A stretch of DNA of 64,000 nucleotides from an uncultured Clostridia bacterium (GCA_934120135.1 CAKOTK010000005.1:26210-90209); one strand, 5' to 3'. Numbered from the stretch's first letter, positions 36,993 through 45,400 are shown. Translations and numbers: made by a program. The notes: generated by a model not told the origin, from the letters alone.

Positions 36993-37038
36993 AATTTCAA
37001 AAAAAATTACATTTTTTTCACAAAAAATGAAAAATCTA

Positions 37039-37067
37039 TTGACAAATGAAAAAAAATAGTTTAAAAT
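37039..37067 (+). promoter_or_regulatory. Promoter of the tRNA-Lys/Glu/Thr cluster
   Basis: TTGACA (37039-37044), a 17-nt spacer and TAAAAT (37062-37067) lie 44 nt before the first tRNA. Confidence 0.75.
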
Positions 37068-37111
37068 AAGGCTTGTGCTAACGTAACAAGTTAGTAACGA
37101 GCTTGGAACTT

Positions 37112-37187
37112 GGGTCATTAGCTCAGGTGGTAGAGCACTTGACTTTTAATCAAGTTGTCCGCGGTTCGAGTCCGCGATGGCTCACCA
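37112..37187 (+). tRNA. tRNA-Lys(UUU)
   Basis: Acceptor GGGTCAT/ATGGCTC, anticodon arm CTTGA-CTTTTAA-TCAAG (anticodon UUU) and T arm CCGCGGTTCGAGTCCGCG are complete, with CCA encoded. Confidence 0.95.
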
Positions 37188-37231
37188 TTACTAGGATTTA
37201 AGTTACTTAAATCCTAGCAAGTTTCTTTATT

Positions 37232-37306
37232 GGCCCCGTGGTCAAGCGGTTAAGACATCGCCCTTTCACGGCGGAGACATGGGTTCGATTCCCGTCGGGG
37301 TCACCA
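37232..37306 (+). tRNA. tRNA-Glu(UUC)
   Basis: Acceptor GGCCCCG/CGGGGTC, anticodon loop CTTTCAC (anticodon UUC) and T arm GGGTTCGATTCCC are present, and CCA is encoded. It lies 44 nt after tRNA-Lys and 5 nt before the interrupted tRNA-Thr. Confidence 0.95.
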
Positions 37307-37311
37307 AATAT

Positions 37312-37624
37312 GCCACTTTAGCTCAGCTGGTAGAGCAACTGACTTGTGGGATAGATAAAACATAAGGTTTTATTTTGAACTATCTTGCACCTTTATGTGG
37401 AAACGCATAAAGTGGACACCGCTAATTCGGGGAAGGCTGTAAAATGCTAATCCCGAGCTAGAAAACAATATGTTTTCGAGTGTAGAGACTTTATACGGTG
37501 TGCCTAAGGTTTTAAACTAAGGCAAAGAGAAAGTCCAGACTACAAACACATTTCTAATGTGGTAATGAAAATTATAGTAGTATGAATCAGTAGGTCATCT
37601 GTTCGAATCAGATAAGTGGCTCCA
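37312..37624 (+). tRNA. tRNA-Thr(UGU), interrupted by a group I intron
   Basis: Joining 37312-37347 to 37585-37624 gives a perfect tRNA: acceptor GCCACTT/AAGTGGC, D arm GCTC/GAGC, anticodon arm ACTGA-CTTGTAA-TCAGT with anticodon UGU, T arm ATCTG/CAGAT and encoded CCA. The break falls between positions 36 and 37, immediately after the last anticodon base. Without splicing the tRNA cannot form, so if this is the only reader of ACA codons the intron must splice. Confidence 0.93.
37348..37584 (+). other. Group I self-splicing intron (237 nt, no internal ORF)
   Basis: The 5' exon ends in U and the intron ends in G, as required for group I splicing. Core helices can be drawn in canonical order. 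P3 is ACACCG (37416-37421)/CGGTGT (37496-37501). P4 is TCGGG (37427-37431)/CCCGA (37452-37456). P6 is GAAAAC (37461-37466)/GTTTTC (37472-37477). P7 is GACTTT (37487-37492)/AAAGTC (37530-37535). P8 is GCCT (37502-37505)/AGGC (37520-37523). The blocks AATCCCGAGC and TAGAGACTT closely resemble the Q and R blocks of the cyanobacterial tRNA-Leu intron. The P1 pairing with the exon was not resolved. Confidence 0.92.
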
Positions 37625-37663
37625 ATTACTTAGAACTAGGTTTGTTGTATAACTTGCCTAGTT

Positions 37664-37701
37664 CTTTGTCATATATGAAATTTATTTCATATATGACAAA
37701 G
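37664..37701. repeat. Perfect 17-bp inverted repeat upstream of the HNH gene
   Basis: CTTTGTCATATATGAAA/TTTCATATATGACAAAG is separated by TTTA. A second small hairpin, AACTAGG/CCTAGTT, precedes it and may terminate the tRNA transcript. The perfect palindrome could be an operator, a terminator or a nuclease target. Confidence 0.8.
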
Positions 37702-37738
37702 AAGTAGAAGGATTTACTAAAGGAGAAAAAGATTTATT

Positions 37739-38125
37739 ATGAATTGTTTGAATTGCAATCAAAAAATAAATAATAAAAATAAATTCTGTAGTAATAAATG
37801 CCAAAAAGAGTATGAATATAAAAATTATATTGAGAGATGGAAAAATAATCAGGAAACAGGATTAAGAGGAGAATATCAAATTTCTATGCACATAAAAACA
37901 TATTTATTTAAAAAATATAATAATAAATGTGCAAGATGTGGTTGGGGAGAAGTAAATAAATATACTAATAATATACCACTAGAAGTGGAACATATTGATG
38001 GGGATTATCAAAATAATAAAGAAGAAAATTTGATATTGCTATGTCCTAATTGTCATTCATTGACTGAAACGTATAAAGGAGCAAATTTAAATCATGGAAG
38101 AAAACAGAGAAAAAAGTATAGTTAA
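37739..38125 (+). CDS. HNH endonuclease, possibly a free-standing homing nuclease
   Basis: The 128-residue protein has an N-terminal zinc-finger-like segment CLNCNQKINNKNKFCSNKC and an HNH domain (about 60-115). The latter has CARCGWGE, the first catalytic His in PLEVEHIDGD, the Asn in NNKEENLILLCPNCHS and the final His. It lies 114 nt downstream of the intron-containing tRNA-Thr. That position suggests a free-standing nuclease connected with intron spread, but this is inference. AAAGGAG lies a rather long 13 nt before the ATG. Its last 32 nt overlap the next gene. Confidence 0.85.
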   Translation: MNCLNCNQKINNKNKFCSNKCQKEYEYKNYIERWKNNQETGLRGEYQISMHIKTYLFKKYNNKCARCGWGEVNKYTNNIPLEVEHIDGDYQNNKEENLILLCPNCHSLTETYKGANLNHGRKQRKKYS

Positions 38126-38849
38126 TAACGTTGTTGTTGTAACAGGAGGCTCTAGAGGAATAGGAGCTGAAATAGTAAAAACATTAGCAAATGAAAATTA
38201 TAAAGTAATATTAAATTATAATAATTCAAAAGAGCAAGCAGAAAAAATACAACAAGAATTATTAGAACAAGGAAAACAAATTGAAATAATAAAGGCTGAT
38301 GTTTCAAAAAAAGAAGAAGCTGAAAAATTAATACAATTTTCATTAAATAAATTTAATAAAATTGATGTTTTAATTAATAATGCAGGAATATCTCAAGAAG
38401 GATTATTTACTGATGTAACAGAAGAAGAATGGCAAAAAATAATAAATACAAATTTAAATTCAGTATTTTATTGTACGCAACAAGCACTTAAATATATGAT
38501 ACAAAAACAACAAGGATGTATTATAAATATCTCATCTATATGGGGAGAAACAGGAGCATCTTGTGAAGTAGCATATTCAACTACAAAGGCTGCAATAAAT
38601 GGAATGACAAAAGCATTAGCAAAGGAAGTTGGACCATCAAATATTAGAGTAAATGCAATTGCACCAGGAATAATAGATACAGATATGAATAAGAAGTTAA
38701 CCATTGAAGAACTTGAGCAAATAAAAGAAGAGATACCATTAAATAAAATAGGAAAAGCTATAGATATTGCTAAATGTGTAAAATGGCTTGTTGAAGACGA
38801 ATATACAACAGGACAAATTATTTCTATAAATGGTGGCTGGTATATATAA
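38094..38849 (+). CDS. Short-chain dehydrogenase/reductase, FabG-like
   Basis: The 251-residue protein has the NAD(P)-binding TGGSRGIGAEIVK (about 18-30), the NNAG motif, the catalytic Ser region INISSIWGETG, YSTTKAA with the Tyr-Lys pair, and NAIAPGIIDTDM. It is closest in pattern to 3-oxoacyl-ACP reductases, but no fatty-acid genes are nearby, so substrate and role are unknown. The start at 38094 lies inside the HNH gene and has only a distant AAAGGAG; the nine-residue N-terminal extension before the first strand is unusual. Confidence 0.9.
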   Translation: MEENREKSIVNNVVVVTGGSRGIGAEIVKTLANENYKVILNYNNSKEQAEKIQQELLEQGKQIEIIKADVSKKEEAEKLIQFSLNKFNKIDVLINNAGISQEGLFTDVTEEEWQKIINTNLNSVFYCTQQALKYMIQKQQGCIINISSIWGETGASCEVAYSTTKAAINGMTKALAKEVGPSNIRVNAIAPGIIDTDMNKKLTIEELEQIKEEIPLNKIGKAIDIAKCVKWLVEDEYTTGQIISINGGWYI

Positions 38850-38851
38850 AA

Positions 38852-38887
38852 AATAAAGTGAAAATTAAATTTCACTTTATTTTTTAT
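38852..38887. terminator. Bidirectional terminator after the SDR gene
   Basis: AAAATAAAGTGAAA/TTTCACTTTATTTT stem with an ATTAAA loop lies between convergent genes. Confidence 0.85.
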
Positions 38888-39342
38888 TCTATTATTTTTC
38901 TTTTATAATTTCCAGAAATTAATTTTGGTAAATATGTAATAATTTTATATACTGCTAAACGAACCTTTTTACTCCAAATATATGATTTTCTTAATTTTCT
39001 AGGAGCATCTAAGAATGATTTTTCCTTTACAACTAAAGCAAGCTCTACTTTTTCTATAGGAAAAATATAATTTTGTCCATCATTATTATCCCATTCGTTT
39101 TCAGCATTTCTAAAACAAAAATTAAAAGTTTCACTAGAAATCAATTCAACCTCAGCTTGAAAACCAAGTTCAGTTTTTTCCATTTTAATTTCGCCTATAT
39201 TATCCCAGTTAAGTCCAAAACCATAATGAATATAAACTTCTTCACAATTATCCTGAAAAAGCTTACCTGCATATGATATTTTTACCTTTGAATTCTCAAC
39301 TAACTTATCTGTATTAAAGAAAATATTTTTTACTAACTCCAT
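38884..39342 (-). CDS. Carbohydrate-binding module protein (CBM25/53-like)
   Basis: The 152-residue protein consists of one beta-sandwich module (about 15-105). It carries the starch-binding pattern KISYAGKLF, VYIHYGFGLNWDNIG, FCFRNAENEWDNNDGQNY and a C-terminal basic helix region. It lacks a signal peptide and a catalytic domain, so an intracellular glycan (for example glycogen) is the likely ligand. AAGGAG stands before the ATG. It is monocistronic, between the SDR and the S24 repressor. Confidence 0.8.
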   Translation of the reverse strand: MELVKNIFFNTDKLVENSKVKISYAGKLFQDNCEEVYIHYGFGLNWDNIGEIKMEKTELGFQAEVELISSETFNFCFRNAENEWDNNDGQNYIFPIEKVELALVVKEKSFLDAPRKLRKSYIWSKKVRLAVYKIITYLPKLISGNYKRKIIE

Positions 39343-39434
39343 TTAAAATTTCTCCTTATTTATCTCTTGTTTAACTAATTTCATATTATAATATTAAAAA
39401 ATATATAATTCAAGTATTTTTGACAAAAAATTTA

Positions 39435-40007
39435 TTAATTTGAGCCAACAACTTTACCAACAATATAAAACTCATCTTTAGGATCTAAGCATATATCTGG
39501 AATCTCTTTATCTTCAGCCCTTAAAACGAGCCCATCTTTACGAATAATGAATTTACGAATTAAAAGTTTATTATCATAACTAAATAATCCAAAATCTTTA
39601 TTATCAAGAGGAGTGTTAAATTCAATATACACATAAGAATCTTTTTTGAATTTAGGCTCCATAGATGTATCATCTATTTTTACTGCAATAGATGCGCCCG
39701 GAACAGTTGTAGGACAATCAATTAAACCATCTGCTAAATTAAAAGTAGGTATTTTATCATAAGGAATATGAGACATAACTTTATAAGCTAATTGTTCCTC
39801 AGAAAGTTCTCTATCATATGTATACATTAAAGGACGATAAGGAATACCCATTGTTTTGCATAAGTTTCTTAATACCTTATGGCTAGGATTTCTTTCACCT
39901 TTTTCAATATGAGTTAAGTGACCTGTATTGATATTTGTACCTTGTGCAACACCAGCTTTTGTGAGTTTTTTTTCTTTACGAATATATGCAATCATATGAC
40001 CTAACAT
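39435..40007 (-). CDS. XRE-family regulator with C-terminal S24 peptidase-like domain
   Basis: The 190-residue protein has an N-terminal helix-turn-helix (about 6-60, VAQGTNINTGHLTHIEKGERNPS). A C-terminal LexA/CI-like domain (about 85-190) contains the Ser in DDTSMEPKF and the Lys in LLIRKF. Such repressors can be inactivated by RecA-stimulated self-cleavage, but the usual Ala-Gly cleavage site is not obvious. No prophage is nearby. It could control the divergent VanW gene (180 nt away) or itself. Confidence 0.85.
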   Translation of the reverse strand: MLGHMIAYIRKEKKLTKAGVAQGTNINTGHLTHIEKGERNPSHKVLRNLCKTMGIPYRPLMYTYDRELSEEQLAYKVMSHIPYDKIPTFNLADGLIDCPTTVPGASIAVKIDDTSMEPKFKKDSYVYIEFNTPLDNKDFGLFSYDNKLLIRKFIIRKDGLVLRAEDKEIPDICLDPKDEFYIVGKVVGSN

Positions 40008-40192
40008 AACAATACCTCTTCTTCCAAAATTTTCTATAAATATTATATTAAAAAAATAAAAACTTGTCTAGTATAAAATGATAAAAAAATATAAATTATG
40101 ACAAAATATAAATAAATTTTTATTGTAAATTGAATAAATATGTGGTAATATTATTTTATACAAAAGTATATATTTAAACAAAGGGGAAGAGT

Positions 40193-42028
40193 ATGGAAGA
40201 ACAAGGAAATTTAGAGAATCAAGAAGAATTAAAAAAAGAAGAAACTCCTGAAAATAGTGTACAAGAAGAAGTAGTAGAAAATAACGTAAAAGAAGAAAGT
40301 AAAGAAAAAATAGAGGAAGAAGATTCTACAAGGTTTAAAAAAGTAGAATGTTCCCCAAAAACAAAATCAAAAAAAGTAATTTCAATAATTGTATTTTTAT
40401 TTATTATCTTATTTATTATGGTATTTTCAGTAGTATTTGCACTGTTTAATATGAATAACGAAAAAATATTAAAAGGAATATCAATTTTAGGAATAGATAT
40501 ATCAGATTTAACTGTAGAAGAGGCGAAAACAAAAATAAATAATGCAATTGAAGAAAGATTCAAAGATGAAAACAACAATTTAATATTAAAAATTGGAGAA
40601 AATGAAACAAGCGTAACAGCAAATACTTTTAATGCAAAATTTGATATAGATAATGCAGTAATAGAAGCAGATAACATTGGAAGAAATGGAAATATATTAA
40701 CAAATAACTATTCAATTTTGTTTACAAAATTATTTAAAAAAGAAATTAAACCTAAATTATACTTAGATGAAAATTTACTATCAGATACAATAAAAGACAT
40801 TAATTCAAAAATGAAAGATGCAGTTGTAGAAAATAGCTATTATATTGAAAAAAATGATTTAATTATAGTAAAAGGAAAAGCAGGATATAAAATAAAAAAT
40901 GAAGAATTGAAAGAAAAGATATATGAGCAATTAAGTAATATCCATACAAATTATCAAACTATAGAAATACCAGTAGAGTATACAGAACCAGATTCTATAG
41001 ATATACAAAAAATTCATGATGAAATATACAAGGAGCCAAAAGATGCTTATGTAGAGAAAAATCCAACAGTAGTTCATCCAGAAGTTAATGGGGTAGATTT
41101 TAAAATTTCAGTAGAAGAAGCAGAAGAACTTTTAAAAGAAGATAAAGAAGAATATACAATTCCATTAAAAATAACTAAACCTAAAAAAACAATTAATAAT
41201 TTAGGAGAAGAAGCTTTCCCAGATTTATTAGCAACTTTTTCAACAAGATTTGATGGAAGTAATTATAATAGGAATACAAATATAAAACTTGCAGCTAAAA
41301 AAGTTAATGGAACAGTTATATTACCTGGAGAAAAATTTTCATTTAATACAATAGTAGGTTCAAGAACAATTGAAGCAGGATTTAAAGAAGGAACAGCATA
41401 TATTGGTGGAAAAGTAGTACCAGATGTAGGCGGCGGTGTTTGCCAGGTATCATCAACAATATATAATACAGCATTACTTGCAAACTTAGAAATTGTTGAA
41501 AGAAGTAACCATATGTTTACAACAGGATATGTAGCAGCAAGTAGAGATGCAACAGTTTATTATGGTAGTTTAGATTTTATATTCAAAAATTCAAGAAAAT
41601 ATCCTATAAAAATGGTGGCATCTGCAAATGGTGGAGTATGCAAAGTATCAATATATGGAATAAAAGAAGAAAAAGAATATGAGGTAATTCTTCAATCTAA
41701 AATAACATCATATATTAATCCTACTACAATATATAAAGAGGATCCAACATTAGAAGAGGGAAAAGAAGTTGTAGAACAAACAGCAATTACAGGATGTAGA
41801 AGTGAAGGATATAAAATATTAAAATTAAATGGAAAAATAGTATCACAAACGCTACTTTCTAAAGATACATATAAATCTAGAAATAAAATAGTTAGAAGAG
41901 GAACTAAAAAAACAACTACAACACCAACAACGCCAACTAATGAAAATACTACTAATACGGAAACTCCAAATACAACAACTAACGAAACAACAACTACAGA
42001 AACAACAGAAAATAATACAACTGAATAA
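40193..42028 (+). CDS. VanW-family cell-wall protein with peptidoglycan-binding-like and G5-like regions
   Basis: The 611-residue protein has an acidic cytoplasmic tail (about 1-57) and one membrane helix (about 61-85). Two peptidoglycan-binding-4-like repeats (about 95-330) precede a VanW domain (about 345-500) with LPGEKFSFN and the signature GGGVCQVSSTIYNTALL. A G5-like segment (about 500-570) and a low-complexity Thr/Asn tail follow. It is related to YoaR of Bacillus. It is outside the cell, attached by its N-terminus; a role in cell-wall metabolism is inferred from family. GGGGAAGAG precedes the ATG. Confidence 0.9.
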   Translation: MEEQGNLENQEELKKEETPENSVQEEVVENNVKEESKEKIEEEDSTRFKKVECSPKTKSKKVISIIVFLFIILFIMVFSVVFALFNMNNEKILKGISILGIDISDLTVEEAKTKINNAIEERFKDENNNLILKIGENETSVTANTFNAKFDIDNAVIEADNIGRNGNILTNNYSILFTKLFKKEIKPKLYLDENLLSDTIKDINSKMKDAVVENSYYIEKNDLIIVKGKAGYKIKNEELKEKIYEQLSNIHTNYQTIEIPVEYTEPDSIDIQKIHDEIYKEPKDAYVEKNPTVVHPEVNGVDFKISVEEAEELLKEDKEEYTIPLKITKPKKTINNLGEEAFPDLLATFSTRFDGSNYNRNTNIKLAAKKVNGTVILPGEKFSFNTIVGSRTIEAGFKEGTAYIGGKVVPDVGGGVCQVSSTIYNTALLANLEIVERSNHMFTTGYVAASRDATVYYGSLDFIFKNSRKYPIKMVASANGGVCKVSIYGIKEEKEYEVILQSKITSYINPTTIYKEDPTLEEGKEVVEQTAITGCRSEGYKILKLNGKIVSQTLLSKDTYKSRNKIVRRGTKKTTTTPTTPTNENTTNTETPNTTTNETTTTETTENNTTE

Positions 42029-42032
42029 TAAT

Positions 42033-42063
42033 ATAAAAGCACTAGTTTTTCTGGTGCTTTTAT
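42033..42063 (+). terminator. Terminator after the VanW gene
   Basis: ATAAAAGCAC/GTGCTTTTAT stem with an 11-nt loop lies just after the stop codon and before rsmA. Confidence 0.8.
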
Positions 42064-42111
42064 TGACTTTTAGGAATTATGCTTATATACTATACAAAGA
42101 GGTCGAAAATA

Positions 42112-42957
42112 ATGAATATTTATGAAGAAACTAAATTTCTAATGAAAAAGTATAATATTAGTGCTAATAAAGATTTAGGACAAAACTTTTTAATTGATGA
42201 TAATGTAATTGAAAATATTGTGGAATCAGCAGAAATAAATGAAAAAGATTTTGTAATAGAAATAGGTCCTGGTTTAGGAACTTTAACTAGTAGATTAGTA
42301 GAAAAAGCGGGCAAGGTAATTGCAATTGAATTAGATAAAAAAATGTTGCAAATATTAAATGATAGATTTGCATTATATGATAATTTTTCACTTATAAATC
42401 AAGATATATTAAAAGTGGATTTAAATAATTTAATACAACAAGAAAACACTCAAAATTATACAGTTAAAATTGTAGCAAATTTACCATATTATATTACTAC
42501 ACCTATAGTAATGAAACTATTGGAGGAAAAACTAAATATAGATAGTATAACAGTTATGGTTCAAAAAGAGGTAGCTGATAGGTTGACAGAAATTCCAGGT
42601 GGAAAAAATACCGGAGCAATTACATATTGTGTATATTATTATGCTGATCCACAAGAATTGTTGACAGTGCCAAGTACATCATTTGTTCCAGAGCCTAAGG
42701 TAAATTCGGAAGTAATAAAATTAAACATTAGAAAAAAACCACCAGTAGTTTTAAAGAACGAAAAAATATTTTTTAAAGTAGTAAAAGCAAGCTTTATGCA
42801 AAGAAGAAAAACTTTATTAAATGGATTAGCAAATTCAGGAATAGCTTCAAAAGAAAAGTTAAAAGAAATTTTACAAGAATTAAATTTATCAGAAAATATA
42901 AGAGGAGAAAGCCTAAGCATAGAGCAATTTGCAGAAATCGCAAACAAATTATGCTAA
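42112..42957 (+). CDS. rsmA: 16S rRNA dimethyladenosine transferase RsmA (KsgA)
   Basis: The start MNIYEETKFLMKKY is used because AGAGGTCG precedes it. The 281-residue protein has the family opening NISANKDLGQNFLID, the SAM motif VIEIGPGLGTLTSRL, the catalytic NLPYYITTPI and the C-terminal MQRRKTLLN. It dimethylates two adjacent adenines in helix 45 of 16S rRNA. tRNA-Lys(CUU) follows. Confidence 0.97.
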   Translation: MNIYEETKFLMKKYNISANKDLGQNFLIDDNVIENIVESAEINEKDFVIEIGPGLGTLTSRLVEKAGKVIAIELDKKMLQILNDRFALYDNFSLINQDILKVDLNNLIQQENTQNYTVKIVANLPYYITTPIVMKLLEEKLNIDSITVMVQKEVADRLTEIPGGKNTGAITYCVYYYADPQELLTVPSTSFVPEPKVNSEVIKLNIRKKPPVVLKNEKIFFKVVKASFMQRRKTLLNGLANSGIASKEKLKEILQELNLSENIRGESLSIEQFAEIANKLC

Positions 42958-42974
42958 AATAAATTAACTAACTA

Positions 42975-43004
42975 TTGACAAAATAGGGTGATTCGCCGTA
43001 TAAT
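42975..43004 (+). promoter_or_regulatory. tRNA-Lys(CUU) promoter
   Basis: TTGACA (42975-42980), an 18-nt spacer and TATAAT (42999-43004) are both perfect boxes, 18 nt upstream of the tRNA. Confidence 0.8.
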
Positions 43005-43022
43005 AATAAAAGTTAGTTATAT

Positions 43023-43098
43023 GCGTCATTAGCTCAGTTGGTAGAGCAGCAGACTCTTAATCTGATGGTCGGAGGTTCGATTCCTCTATGACGCACCA
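43023..43098 (+). tRNA. tRNA-Lys(CUU)
   Basis: Acceptor GCGTCAT/ATGACGC, anticodon arm CAGA-CTCTTAA-TCTG (anticodon CUU) and T arm GGAGGTTCGATTCCTC are present; CCA is encoded. Confidence 0.95.
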
Positions 43099-43157
43099 GG
43101 AGAAATAAAATACCGAATTTTCAAGGTTTTTTATTTCCTCTTTATTTCTTAGTATTG

Positions 43158-43196
43158 CAACAGATTAGATAGAAATACCTAATCTGTTGTTTTTTT
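43158..43196 (+). terminator. Terminator after tRNA-Lys
   Basis: CAACAGATTAG/CTAATCTGTTG, a perfect 11-bp stem, is followed by seven T. Confidence 0.88.
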
Positions 43197-43363
43197 ACGA
43201 AAATTTATACTGAATTATTAGAAATTATAATTTGCAATTTTATGTAAATTATGGTAAAATATAGTATATAGGTCTTACTTATTTTATATATATTTTCCTT
43301 TATTACACTAACATTATAGTTAGTTTACAATATAATTTTTTACATATTAGGAGGAAAAAATAG

Positions 43364-43684
43364 ATGTTTTTAGAACGAATTTCGTATGGTACGTTGACGA
43401 CTATTGAAGCAATTGTAATAATTGCTTTTGTCGCAATTATGATGTTTTCTTCTCTAAATGAGAGAAGAACATGGCTGTTGTTAACATACACAATTTTGGG
43501 CTTTTTGCTGACGGTAGTATGTGTGCTTCAGATTTCCATCGAAGTTGCAAACGGAAATGCTGCGTATCATACATCAATTTTGATGTCGATTATTGCAGCG
43601 CTTTGTACAACCGTTTGGGCTGTACTATATGGGATTAGAAGAAGAGGCTATAGGAGAAGAACAACAACAGAGGAAGAAGAATAA
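43364..43684 (+). CDS. Small three-helix membrane protein of unknown function
   Basis: The 106-residue protein has three hydrophobic segments (about 11-28, 37-58 and 72-90) and a C-terminal basic-then-acidic tail RRRGYRRRTTTEEEE. AGGAGGAAAA precedes the ATG. Codon use (ACG, GCG, GTC, TCG) is clearly richer in G/C than neighbouring genes. I do not recognise a family. It has its own terminator and stands alone between rsmA/tRNA-Lys and the DGR region. Confidence 0.8.
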   Translation: MFLERISYGTLTTIEAIVIIAFVAIMMFSSLNERRTWLLLTYTILGFLLTVVCVLQISIEVANGNAAYHTSILMSIIAALCTTVWAVLYGIRRRGYRRRTTTEEEE

Positions 43685-43694
43685 AAACATTGAT

Positions 43695-43720
43695 AAACCG
43701 CTGTGGATTCACAGCGGTTT
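43695..43720. terminator. Terminator after the small membrane protein
   Basis: AAACCGCTGTG/CACAGCGGTTT with a GATT loop, followed by an AT-rich run; it sits between convergent genes. Confidence 0.85.
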
Positions 43721-44066
43721 AATAATTTTTATCTAAATGAATTATTATTTTTTGTAAGGCTTTTTTACTTCTGGTAGATAATGTGCCAAAATATTTTTGC
43801 AATGTAGTATCCAGAGTATCCTCCTTAGTTGTATATAAATTTTCAAACATAGCATTAGGAGTTATTTCTAAAAAATTACACAAATTTAATAATGTTTGAA
43901 TACTACCAACATTTCTACTATTTTCAATATTCCTTAATAAATCTATTGAAATATTTATTTTTTCAGCTAGAAATTCTTGCGTATAACCTCTTTTTAATCT
44001 AGCTTTTTTTATATTAGGACCGAGAATTTTTGCAACATCTTTGCCATCTAATAACAAATTAAACAC
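43719..44066 (-). CDS. XRE-family helix-turn-helix regulator
   Basis: The 115-residue protein has an HTH domain (about 15-75) with IKKARLKRGYTQEFLAEKIN and SIDLLRNIENSRNVGSI. A short helical tail containing STRSKKALQKIIIHL follows. The start is not firm: a GTG at 44066 or a TTG three codons later, nearer in spacing to AGGTAGG, are both possible. It is divergent from the DGR target gene (225 nt apart) and is a candidate regulator of it. Confidence 0.82.
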   Translation of the reverse strand: MFNLLLDGKDVAKILGPNIKKARLKRGYTQEFLAEKINISIDLLRNIENSRNVGSIQTLLNLCNFLEITPNAMFENLYTTKEDTLDTTLQKYFGTLSTRSKKALQKIIIHLDKNY

Positions 44067-44227
44067 CTACCTATTTAAAGTTCTATTTTAATATATCACT
44101 GGCTTAGAACTTGTAAAAGTGAATAAAAATACCGTAAAATACTAATAAAACAACAATTACATAATATAAGTATGAACGATATTAATACAAAATATTCAAA
44201 AAATGACATTTTTCAACGAAAAAGTAT

Positions 44228-44256
44228 TGACAATTTTAAAACGTTTGTATATTATT
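44228..44256 (+). promoter_or_regulatory. Promoter of the DGR target gene
   Basis: AGTATTGACA...TTAAAACGTTTGTATATTATTT has TTGACA (44228-44233), 17 nt and TATTAT (44251-44256). A near copy stands before the accessory operon (45487-45516). Confidence 0.65.
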
Positions 44257-44291
44257 TAAATAAATAATATAGAAAAGGAGATAGAAAACAA

Positions 44292-45329
44292 ATGAAGAAA
44301 ACATTTAAAAACACAGCGGGAATTACGCTAATAGCCCTAGTAGTAACTATAGTAGTACTTTTAATACTAGCGGGAGTGAGCGTAAATGCACTATTTGGAG
44401 ATAGTGGAATAATAGAAAAAGCAAAAGACGCTCAAAACAAAATGAATCTAGCTATAGAAAATGACCAAAAAGGTATAAATGAATTAAGCAAATGGTTAGA
44501 TAATCAAGTGAATGGAACAACAGGAGGAGATGATCCAGTAAATCCAACAGGAAATTGGACACAAAACAAAACATCAGTAACAAATGGAACTACAACATAT
44601 ACAGTAGGAGACGATTATACTTATGATTGTGGTGTTTCAGGATACACTGGTGTTTGGAAAGTATTAGGAGCAGAAAATGGAAAACTTCTAATAATGTCAA
44701 CAGTAGATGTAGGAACTTTACAATTATCAGGAAAAGATGGATATAACACTGGAATAAGTCAATTAAATACAATGTGTGCTCAATATGGAACAAATGCAAG
44801 AAGTATAAAAGTAGAAGATATAAATAGAGTAACAGGATATGATCCGACTAACCAAGGAGATGGAACAGTTTATTGTGCAGGACAATTTTATGAATATGGA
44901 AATAAAGTAACATATACAGCAAGTGGAAGTACAGCTACAAATGGAAAAACTAATACTACAGCAATAAGCAAATATGAACATCCAGATGGAAGAAAAATAG
45001 GAACAGACAATGTAACTTCAATAACAGTAGAAAGTACTGCTTATTACTATTATCCATACTCATTAACAACAAGTAGTAGTACAACAGGAGAATGTAAAGG
45101 AATAGCAACAGATTCACCAGCATATAAATTATTGTTCAGAAAAGCAGATGATTCAGCAAATTGTAGTTACTGGCTTGCGTCTTCGTTTGTGATTGCGGAC
45201 TCTAACGGTTCGTACTTTGGTTTGCGCTATGTGTACTCTGGTGGCTACGTGGACTACTATAACTTGTGGGACTCGTACGGTCTCGCTAGCAACCCTTCGT
45301 TAGGCGTGCGTGCCGTAGTTTCTCTATAA
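44292..45329 (+). CDS. DGR target protein: pilin-like leader and C-terminal variable C-type-lectin-like domain
   Basis: The 345-residue protein begins KKTFKNTAGITLIALVVTIV, a type IV pilin-like leader with cleavage probably after Gly (residue 10). Ala replaces the usual Glu at position 5 of the mature part. A helix stalk and an Asn/Gly/Thr-rich middle follow. The C-terminal domain (about 95-345) ends with the variable repeat (residues 294-344), including FGLRYVYS and the conserved NPSLGVRAVVSL. Family knowledge: such domains fold like C-type lectins and display up to dozens of variable residues for ligand binding. Variable positions here are mostly aromatic or small (Tyr, Asp, Gly, Val). AAAAGGAGATAG precedes the ATG. 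Confidence 0.92.
   Translation: MKKTFKNTAGITLIALVVTIVVLLILAGVSVNALFGDSGIIEKAKDAQNKMNLAIENDQKGINELSKWLDNQVNGTTGGDDPVNPTGNWTQNKTSVTNGTTTYTVGDDYTYDCGVSGYTGVWKVLGAENGKLLIMSTVDVGTLQLSGKDGYNTGISQLNTMCAQYGTNARSIKVEDINRVTGYDPTNQGDGTVYCAGQFYEYGNKVTYTASGSTATNGKTNTTAISKYEHPDGRKIGTDNVTSITVESTAYYYYPYSLTTSSSTTGECKGIATDSPAYKLLFRKADDSANCSYWLASSFVIADSNGSYFGLRYVYSGGYVDYYNLWDSYGLASNPSLGVRAVVSL
45171..45323 (+). repeat. DGR variable repeat (VR)
   Basis: These 153 bp align without gaps to the template repeat at 46337-46489. Of 19 differences, 18 are at positions where the template has A (replaced by T, G or C); the single other change, C to T, lies near the 3' end beyond the mutated zone. The last 28 bp before it are identical and probably serve as the initiation of mutagenic homing region. 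Confidence 0.96.
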
Positions 45330-45400
45330 TCTGGAATCCCCTCCGAGAAAATAGAAAACTATATATGGCACAAATTTAAAATATATAAATAAGCAATTTT

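Noticed and set aside
37664..37701. Palindrome as part of a CRISPR or insertion sequence
   Set aside because: It occurs once, with no spacers, transposase or target duplication nearby.
39435..40007. S24 repressor as a sign of a prophage
   Set aside because: No integrase, structural or lysis genes are found within the window; it appears as a lone regulator.
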